Source: Powellomyces hirtus (Eukaryota; Chytridiomycota; Chytridiomycetes; Spizellomycetales; Powellomycetaceae). From it: a DNA stretch of 64,000 bases. A program made the position numbers and the translations under genes. The notes beneath the pieces were generated by a model. The model saw only the letters and a program-made list of their open reading frames with translations, searched no databases and was not told where the DNA came from. Location: NCBI GenBank assembly GCA_025526995.1, contig JAHLKG010000028.1, positions 310,001-374,000 on the forward strand, read 5' to 3'. Within the stretch, counting starts at the first letter, position 1. Each line of letters begins with the position of its first letter. Positions 56,101-64,000 of the stretch are shown piece by piece.

Positions 56101-59027
56101 TTTGAGATCTGAGCCTGCGCTCTCTTGCCTTATGCAAAGCTAAGCCCCTTTTCCGTGCATTATAGGTTCAAGTGCTCAGTGAGCTCTTTTCTGAGTTTGA
56201 TGCTCTAGTGACCGAGTTTGGGCTGGAGACAGTGCGTTTCATATGAGTTCTTCTTTTGATATCTGAGTTGTGACACTGACAGGTTGCGCTTCTCAGATCA
56301 AGACAATAGGCGATTGCATCCAAATTGCTGGAGGAGTCCCCGAACAGCTGGGAACAGACGAGGAGATTGCGAATCACGCAGAACGCGTGTGCACCATGTC
56401 ACTGATAATGCTGACCACGACCAATCGAATTAGTGCCAACATTGGAAGATCACTGAAACTGCGAATCGGGATACATACCGGCACGGTCATTGGTGGGGTT
56501 ATGGGACTGTGGAAGTTCAAATACGGTGAGTGACGGGAATCGTTGACAACTATGTTTGTGGTAGTCATTTGCTGAGTGCTGTCCAATGTAGACATTTGGT
56601 CGCGCGATGTCGACATAGCATCCCTGGTCGAACAAACTGGCACACCAAATGTCCCGCACGTATCACACGCCACTTACATGCACCTGCAAAATCGCCAAGG
56701 ACTTTCGTTCAGCCCAGCAGCAACCATCCAAGCGTTTGGACGCCCTTTACCCACATACGACATGCTCGTCCTCGATGATCACGACGAGCGGCTGGAACAA
56801 CTTGCCGAGCGACTGCGCGTACGAAATGAATCAGGACTAGGGAAGAGCAAACTTGATGGAAGCGGTGAGGCCGTAACTGCTGCTGCTGTGCGCCAGGCTA
56901 TTGGTGCGTCGGGGCCCCTGGTGTTTAGTGATCTGCCAAATCCGATGGGCCGCGCGCATCCGGTCATCAAAGGCAAGAACAACATCGGGGTAATGGTGAA
57001 GAACTTTGGAAGGAGCATCAAATTTTGGACCAGTGAGTTGCGAATCCGCGTGCTTCTTTTCATCTTGTCGAATTGATTTGAGGAACAGTTTTTCTGATCA
57101 TTGTACGCAACATAGGTGCTTTCAAAGACGTTAATATGGAGGAAGATTATCGGGAAAATTACGTGCGGAACTGGCCAGGCGCGATGATTTTATCCTCCTG
57201 CATTGTCTTCATCTGCTACCTATGCCTTCTCGGCATGCACATATCGGTTTTCCCGCATGCACCGAAAGGTGTTTTTGTGGTTGAAGTCGTCCTTGGAGTC
57301 ATAATGCTTGGGTTGATTCTGTTCGTGCACCGGATCAACCGACCATTACGGACTCAGACGATCGTCGTGATGGACAAAGGCGACCGTTTATCAAGTGCGC
57401 TGTGGATGACTTCGGCAGAAGAGATTGGGCGGGGCACTTTGCGGCGAGAGAGTGGGTCGGGTGGCGCACCCGGAAGCGCCGGTCGGAGCAGCCAATCTAG
57501 ACGAGCTTCGCGGACCTCCCGGCCCGAACTTTTTGACAAGTGGCGGTGGTTCCGGCCAAACACATTTGCTCTCTCCACCATCATGCTACTGTTCCTTGCC
57601 AACATCATTCATTTCGCCACCAACGGTCCCGAGTTCACCAAATTCCACAGCGCCGGCATGGCCATTACCATCATCTGCGGCCTTGTGTTTCCGGGAATCC
57701 GCATCTACTACATGAACGTGCTCCTCGGCATCACAACATTAACGTTCATGGCCGCCCTACTAGGTACCCTTGAAGATTCTCTTCACCTTATCCCCGTTGT
57801 ACTGGTCCTTGCTGCAACTGTTCGCGCAAATCGTAGCTACGACATCATCAGCAGAATGAACTTTTACGTCAAACTGCAGACAGAGCGTGACTATCGGGAA
57901 ACCAAAAACACACAGGCTGCTGCGGAACGCATGCTGCTCAACATCCTCCCTCTCAATGTTGTGCAGCGATTGAAGGACAATCCAGCATTGCGAATTGCCG
58001 ACGACAAACCCGAAGTATCAATATTGTTTTCTTTCATTTCCAATGGTAGGAAAATTATCTTGCAACGTGGGAAAATCTCTGAAAGGCGATGGCTAATTCA
58101 TAGCGTGTTCATTTCACCCCCATGCTTGTTTATCCCAGTTCGTTCAACCGACGATGCAACAGAAATCGAGAACATTTGGACGTTGAACGACATCATCTGC
58201 GACATTGACGCGCTGGCGCGATCAAGAAGTGTGGAGAAGATTAAGACGATTGGTACTTTAATTTGTTCAAGATCTCTTTGACCACTTCTGGGGATAAGAT
58301 TGGTGCTAACCATTTTCATCTTGCCACATACAGGTACAAAGTATATGGCAATGGCAGAAACTCAACCAGACGTTCCGGAACATCACCTCGAGCGTCTTTG
58401 CGACTTTGCGCTAGATCTGGCGGTAAGTTTACCTTGATCTGCCGAAGGGGTTTGCACGCGGGAAAACTCATTTGCTTATCCATATGAACACAGGACGTCG
58501 TAAGTGCGTTTAACGCGCGATCTGGGCAAAGTTTCGGATTGCGAACTGGCATCCATGGTATGTGATTGTGTGTAAGCAGCTGTTGGAAGACTGGCAAGGG
58601 TTATTCACCAAATTTCGTCCTGCGCTCGTGTTCTGCAGTTGGACCAGCAGTCTGTGGGCTCATCGGCACAAGAACAGTAAGTGTTCGCGTTTGGCACGTG
58701 CGGACCCATTTGCTCGCTTCTTATCGCAAATTTGTCTACTTTCAACAGTTCACATTTGATGTGTGGGGCGATACCGTGAACGTTGCGTCTAGGATGGAGT
58801 CTACGGGCAAAGAAGAAGGCATCCAAGTGACGGAAGAAGTGTATGAACGGCTACAGCATCGATATACGTTCACGGATCCGGAAAAAGTGTATGTGAAGGG
58901 AAAGGGTGAAATGCGGACGCGGTTTCTGAAGGCGCGGAAAGAAGGGGGGGACACGCATCGAGCCCAAACGAGGGAACGGCGGATATCCATGATGCCGCCA
59001 GTGTGGCCGGCCGGCCGGGAATTTTGA
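53194..59027 (+). CDS. Animal-type membrane adenylyl cyclase (class III, two TM cassettes, C1 and C2)
   Basis: Makes cAMP from ATP at a membrane. Thirteen exons join in frame (first 53194-54969, last 58749-59027) to about 1638 aa. Residues 1-592 are Ser/Pro-rich and disordered. A first set of membrane helices follows (VLLLVTFFWVGWSVLEFFVF, LVGNW-type helix LIGNWLLYVACSIVG). C1 (about 863-1030) has VTIMFADLVGFTEF and TIKTIGDCIQIAGG, both with metal-binding Asp, plus LRIGIHTG and DIWSRDVDIASL. A second membrane set follows (ILSSCIVFICYLCLL to VLLGITTLTFMAALLG). C2 (about 1437-1620) has ILFSFISN, where the metal Asp is lost, EKIKTIGTKYMAMAE with the purine-binding Lys, and FDVWGDTVNVASRMESTG with the transition-state Asn and Arg. 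C1 gives metals and C2 gives ATP contacts, as in mammalian enzymes. Confidence 0.88.
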
Positions 59028-59804
59028 ATATATTTTTTTTTTATTCGGGCATCTGAATATTCGACTTTTTCCAATGGGGTGTCGCCATCCTCACCCTTTA
59101 TCCGCCAACTTTGGGAAAGTCATATATAACCTCACAATATAGGCCCACGATCGATGAAGTGCACCGAAGACAACCATGGCTTCGGTACGAAGTCTATTGT
59201 TTGAGATGCTGAGGGGTTTGAAAGAAATGGTGACAACTGTGACCTCGGAGAACCTCGTGCGGATGACAACGCTAGAAATAGAAGTGCGGAGCCTCGGAGG
59301 TCTCCGTACTGGAAATTCGCACCTCGGACACGGCGCAGACGGCACGCAGACAGAAATGCGGAAAGAACGGAGTGCTGTGTACTATATGCCAAGACTGCAA
59401 GCCCGTCAATAGCACGACAATGGGGAACAATCTACGGTGCTTTGCTTTCTTGCGCAGCGAACTTCAGATATTGTATGTCGTCGATCCGTCATACAGCTCC
59501 TACCGCAAAACACTCTGTTCCAGTGTTCCACACGTTGCCCGCCCCAGCCAAATTGCCAAGAAACCCTGTAGCAAAATATGGATTCGGGATCCGCACATTT
59601 TATCACCCCCCTCGCGCCTCCACGTCGCCAAGCAAATTGCGTGGCTGAGGGGCTGAGCACTCGGCGTTCGACCACCTTGAAATCTGTTTCGCACAGCTGG
59701 GAAGGGAAATCCTTTATAAGGAGACCTGCGAAGGGGTCTCTTGGTTCCTGACTTGAGCGAACTTATCTAAGGTCCATCCGCAAGCGCGCCTATACAGCAA
59801 CGAA
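59028..59804. other. Intergenic region
   Basis: No gene recognised. Overlapping short ORFs on both strands have no motif. It includes the cyclase 3' flank (T run at 59032-59041). Confidence 0.4.
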
Positions 59805-60927
59805 ATGTCTAACCCAAAGTGCACGCTGGATATTTGTCCTATCGAATATGCCTGGATACACTATCTACCAAGTCTCATCGGAAACAGTGTGTACCTTGCC
59901 GCGTTTTCCGTTCTCTTCGCTGCCCATATTGCCCTGGCGCTACGGTATCGCACCTGGGGATTCTCAGTTGGCATGATTGGCGGGATCTTGCTGGAAATTT
60001 TGGGTTACATCGGACGCGTGCTGCTTCACCGAGATCCCTTTAACTTTGATTCCTTCCTGCTGTGAGTACTGCACACATCAATGCAAGCGCGGAACTCTGT
60101 TGCATTATGAAGCACTTCTGTTTCCTTTTTATCCCTGTACAGAAAGCCATCTGATCTCATCATGTTCTCCTCGTGGCTGCTCGCAGGTATCTCATCTGCT
60201 TGACGATTGGGCCAGCCTTCATGTCCGCCTCTACCTACCTCTGCCTGGGGCGGATCATCACTGTCAATGGCTCATATCTTTCCCGACTCTCGCCGCGTAC
60301 CTACACCATTGTGTTCATAATTTGTGATTTCATCTCCCTGGTGCTACAATCAATCGGCGGCGCCATCGCCTCAATCGCCGACACCAAAGAGTTCAGCGAT
60401 GTGGGCGTCAATATCATGATCGCAGGTCTCGTCTCCCAGGTCGTCTCGCTGGCTCTTTTCATGGCCTGTTGGGCGGAGCTCGCGTTCAAGTTGCGCAAGA
60501 CCCCGGAGACTGAAAAGAACCCGGCCTTCTCCTCCTTGCGTGCTTCGAGAGCATTCAGCGCTTTCCGAATCTGTAAGTTCAGCGTCTATGTGATTGCACT
60601 ACTTTCTGATGTGTTTCGCACGCCCTTACTCTCCACTTTCTGCATTCGCTTCCAGCACTGGTCGTAGCGACAGTTGCCATCTTTATCCGGTCTACATTTC
60701 GAGTTGTCGAGCTCCAAGGCGGGTTCAGTGGGCCCATTGCAAACGACGAGACACTCTTCATGATCTTTGAAGGACCAATGATCCTGCTTGCTGTCGCCGT
60801 AATGACAGTGTGCCATCCAGGCCGCGTTTTCGGTGGGAGCTGGGACGCTGCAGGTTTTGAAACAGCCCAGAAGTCGGACAGATCACCAGATGTCAAAAAT
60901 GACATCGAGACTCTGGTGGTTTCATAA
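59805..60927 (+). CDS. RTA1-like seven-helix membrane protein
   Basis: Fungal lipid-translocating-exporter family (RTA1/RTM1/RSB1), linked to lipid flipping and resistance to toxic lipids or azoles. Three exons (59805-60061, 60187-60572, 60656-60927) give 304 aa. The N-terminus is short and outside; seven hydrophobic segments follow. Family marks are AALRYR-type ALRYRTWGF, LEILGYIGRVLLHRD, AFMSASTYLCLGRII, FIICDFISLVLQSIGG, FIRSTFRVVELQGGF and EGPMILLAVAVMTVCHPGRVF. The family fold is well matched and looks complete. The substrate cannot be read from sequence. Confidence 0.9.
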
Positions 60928-60944
60928 AATACAGTAACAGGGCT

Positions 60945-61720
60945 CTATAATGTGTACAGATTATATGGTGACGCAGCTCCCTACCCACTTTTTTTTGTCA
61001 TTCAACAAAGTTTCCAGTCCAAAAAAATTGCACACCATGCACACCGGGCGTCTCTGTATTCGATATTTTCATACATTGTTTAGAAGTCTCTCGAATTCTC
61101 GTACCAGGGAGACCCAAAAACAACGGCTGAGACTACTATTTGATAGAGGTGTGCAGAGAGGAAGCTCCATTGTCTCTTTTGGCTTTCGCACATGGCACTC
61201 GGAGACGAACGCATGACGGGTTTTGACCTCGGCCTTGCCGCACATCCGTGATCGAGAACCTTTGCCGAACGATCCTGACGCAAGCAACATAGGCCCAAGG
61301 GATTTCCAAAGCGGCAACACCTGCATAATGGTAAAATACATAAGTGGGATCGTAGGGAGCAACTGAACTTGAACGATAATTGTTGTCTTACCAGAAGTGC
61401 TTGGCTGTTTGTACCTGCAGCGGCGGGTGCTTGGAGATTGTGCAGATGCCACTGAAGATGGGCGGCTCTCAGACCAAACTTTGCAGGGCGTAGCAAAGAA
61501 CTCTTGGTGCCTCGTTTGAACGTGAGCGGGCAGCTCTTACCAGCGCAAACGCAGTCCTGTGCACACCGTGTCGTCTCTGCCCTGCATACAAACTACATAT
61601 CAGCGTTGGTGCATACTGAGCGCCTCCACTGGCTCTCACCTGACTGGGGCAACGTCATCTTCTCAGACGAGTCATCCTTCACTCTGTTTGGCACCCGAAT
61701 TCCCTAACCCGAATTCTAGA
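60945..61720 (+). mobile_element. Tc1/mariner-like relic, copy C (transposase remnant)
   Basis: Starts near TAATGTGTACAGATTATA, then ATGGTGACGCAGCTCCC. An N-terminal HTH-like part is encoded at about 61104-61216 (TRETQKQRLRLLFDRG). Near the 3' end LHWLSPDWGNVIFSDESSF is encoded at about 61622-61680, the 'W..V.FSDES.F' catalytic block of Tc1-type DDE transposases. The frame is broken several times. It begins 18 bp after the RTA1-like stop codon. Confidence 0.78.
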
Positions 61721-61749
61721 CATTTACATGACATGTCATTGTATTTCTA

Positions 61750-62165
61750 TATATCACTCCCTCAAAATGGTCCAAATAATGAATAGAAGACAGTTGTAGA
61801 CTCGCGGGTCTGTTCTACGATTTGGTAACGTGGTGAGGGTGGTATCTGTGCAGGGCGGAAGAGGGATGAGCAGATGTCTGAAAATGCGTAAACATCCATT
61901 TCTACTTACCACTCCCTCAAAAGTAGTCCAAATAATGAAAGGAATAAAGTTCTAGACTCGCACTGGTCTGTTCTACGATGTGGTTACATTGCAAGGCTGG
62001 TATCTGTGCAGGGGTGGATGGGGTATGAGCAGATGTGCGAAAAACCGTCGAAAAACGCGAAAGGGATTAGCGCTGTCAATACCTGTCCCATTGACGAAAG
62101 GAAAACAGTTCTAGACTCTCCAGAGCCTGTTCTACCATTTGGGAACAGCGGAGGAGGGTCTGGTG
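61750..62165 (+). repeat. Diverged tandem repeat of ~165 bp, two to three copies
   Basis: Shared words occur in order: CACTCCCTCAAAA, GTCCAAATAATGAA, AGTT(C/G)TAGACTCGC, TGTTCTACGAT, GGTATCTGTGCAGGG and GAGCAGATGT. They are found at about 61767-61885 and again at 61910-62040; a weaker third set (AAACAGTTCTAGACTC, CCTGTTCTACCATTTGG) is at about 62100-62145. Non-coding. Confidence 0.75.
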
Positions 62166-62604
62166 TGCCTGGGATGCGAAATGCCTCCAGAGATGCCTCT
62201 TATGGTCAGTTACTGCCAAATAAGGATGCACGCGCGACGGGGTCAGTAAGCGAGACCAACTGGGTGGTTCATCCCAAAGCGGACTTTTCGGGTCGCTCCG
62301 TAGCTTGCATTCTAAAGTGAAACGGGGTTGTAAAACTTCTACTCGCACAATGTTGTTGGAATGGCGAGGTGGGAAGATTGCTCGCAACCTTGCTGCAGCT
62401 TAACCCGGAGTCTGGTACAGCGACGCCCCAATTCCAACTTGAGGATAAATTCTAAATATTACGTGACCGTGGCGCCCCGGAACGCCGAACAAGCCAGTTT
62501 TTTGTATATATACTCTAGCAGTTCGTCGGCCCGTCAATCACAATCACACGTCAATTCGACTAGAATCCGTAGCAGCTGCCTTCTCGCCAACAATACACTT
62601 TACA

Positions 62605-63818
62605 ATGACTTCACTGTTCTCTCATCTACGCTGGACACCTACAGATCTCACTCCCAATGACCTTGAGTTCCGCATTGGACTGACGGACCTCAGGACGGAT
62701 GCTCGTCAGATGCCAGAACCCAATCTCGGTTCAGGCTCAAAGTGGAATATAAACCACCTTTCCGCATTCCACGTTGTCGCAAGAAAAAATGTCCCATTAG
62801 ACGCCGTAATTCCCAAAGAATGTCTCCCGGATGCGCGTGACGTGCGCAGTCGCTTCCCCGAGCTTTTCGCGCTTGAAGGCGACGTTGTTCGTGACCTACC
62901 AAAGCAAAACACAGACCTCCCACCGGGTGCAGTCAAACAAGCCATGTTCTCAAGGGCTTCATATTTCTATCGGGCTTTGAAGAAGGCTGTGCACCATACG
63001 TCGAACAGTTCGGTCGCGTCCAACACAACCGCAAGGAGTGACCTCACCCATACCACCGATGAGGACAAGTCGGAAAATGTCGCTGAAGTAGTGCTTCACG
63101 TCCTGCTTGAGTTTGCTTTGACCGACTTGAGTCCACCTAATGCAATCGTTCGTGGTGGAAGACAATATGCCCACAGTTTAAGGTTAGTAAAATATCGGTC
63201 ATCCACCGTAATGTCACAAACTCACAATCTGAACTTTTGATTGTTCTAAGGACTGACCATATGTCGTGCACGCTCGACTTAATTGGTGGTATACCGACGA
63301 CTATTGTTTCTGACGGTACTTTGCGTCTCGAAAAGGTGCTCATGCCTGGACGTTCCAGTCGCACGCTCAAGGATCTTATTCTGGCCCAGATTGACGCCAA
63401 GCGTTACGACAAGGAAGACCTCATTTCCCGCGTCGATGGACGGCTGTTTGCGGAGAGTCTTGCCATGGCGATGACCAACGCTACGAGATCCACCGGTGAT
63501 CAGGAGACGCTAGTAATTGGCATTCATCATCGATCGGCGTTCTTCGTGCACACATTTTTTCCTTCCAGCTATCTTGCGCAGATACTGCTGATGCGAGACC
63601 TGCCTCCAACTACTCATATCATCATGAAGCGCAGTCCCACTTTCGACCTACTGGATGCACAAGAGAGGCTCACCTTCGCCGTGAACTGCGTTGCATGGTT
63701 CAACTACACGGCCCGGACGGATAACTTCGTCGGAAGATTGCGTTATGAAGATCTTAATGAGAAGAAGGATCGTTCCCGGCACTGTATCGACATCTCCGAG
63801 ACACACACAGAACGATAA
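62605..63818 (+). CDS. Uncharacterised two-exon protein
   Basis: Exons 62605-63182 and 63251-63818 (68-bp intron GTTAGT...CTAAG) give 381 aa starting MTSLFSHLRWTPTDLTPNDL. No motif is recognised. The protein is mixed alpha/beta in character, with RSRFPELFALEGDVVRDLP near residue 85 and LVIGIHHRSAFFVHTFFP and LAQILLMRDLPPTTHIIMKR in the second half. There is no signal peptide or membrane helix. The neat frame-preserving intron supports a real gene. It could be a fungal lineage-specific or transferred gene; neighbours give no hint. Confidence 0.6.
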
Positions 63819-63966
63819 ATTGAGAAGTCGTCATGTTTTGGTCCATTCAGAAGCCCCCTCAAAGTTTCTATTGCAGTCCGTGATGTGGAATGATTGCTCA
63901 GCGCGGATTTGTAGCCTTTCGCGCAAGTAGGCTTCCACCTCCAATTCCGACTCGATATCACACTGT

Positions 63967-64000
63967 TCGATGTTTCGACCGTCGACCGTCGAAACATCGA
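63967..64000. repeat. 13-bp inverted repeat at window edge
   Basis: TCGATGTTTCGAC and GTCGAAACATCGA are perfect reverse complements around an 8-bp centre. The repeat may continue beyond the window. Confidence 0.7.

Noticed and set aside
1..64000. CRISPR arrays, bacterial operons, riboswitches
   Set aside because: Tandem repeats seen are contiguous rather than spaced by unique spacers, and the gene structures are eukaryotic.

Overview
This window is a piece of a fungal nuclear genome, most likely from a zoosporic (chytrid-like) fungus. The evidence is internal. Most genes have several short GT-AG introns of about 50-170 bp. The fungal-specific gene families include a velvet-domain factor, an RTA1-like protein, a Dma1-type FHA-RING protein and a Dal5-type MFS carrier. 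Beside these sit two genes more typical of flagellated or early-diverging lineages: an EMAP/EML WD-repeat protein and an animal-type membrane adenylyl cyclase with two transmembrane cassettes. The lineage call is inference from gene content only.

Layout. 1-25 kb is ordinary host DNA: EMAP-like gene (1-3200), F-BAR/PH gene (3384-6120), F-box gene (7046-8494), MFS carrier (8882-10470), FHA-RING ubiquitin ligase (12546-14796), velvet factor (17961-21014) and an LEA-like membrane protein (22366-24753). Four tRNA genes (two Val, one Asp with an intron, one Gly) and a 5' tRNA-Asp fragment lie between them. 26-43.4 kb is an accessory block of transposon fragments, tandem repeats, AT-rich DNA and a roughly 9 kb decayed giant-virus (NCLDV) segment. 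43.4-64 kb is host DNA again: VFA1-like gene, DPP8/9-like serine peptidase, secreted M2 (ACE-like) metallopeptidase, membrane adenylyl cyclase, RTA1-like protein, a Tc1-like relic and an unidentified two-exon gene.

The main discovery is the segment at 27.5-36.5 kb. It carries a broken conserved NCLDV protein (DUF5899-like), a still-open BCS1-like AAA ATPase, a still-open coiled-coil protein and a broken viral RNA polymerase largest subunit. The polymerase gene contains two inteins. It also contains two 80-nt introns of spliceosomal type, one of which splits the catalytic NGDFDGDE motif exactly. A 101-bp palindromic MITE sits inside the homing-endonuclease part of the second intein, and the gene is then cut off next to a Tc1/mariner relic. 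Two Tc1-like relics in opposite orientation bracket the viral block. The nested order virus gene > intein > MITE gives a relative history of invasions.

Functional links between host genes are few. The cyclase, the velvet regulator, the Dma1-like checkpoint ligase and the EMAP-like microtubule protein suggest signalling and cell-cycle or cilium functions, but nothing in the sequence indicates co-regulation.
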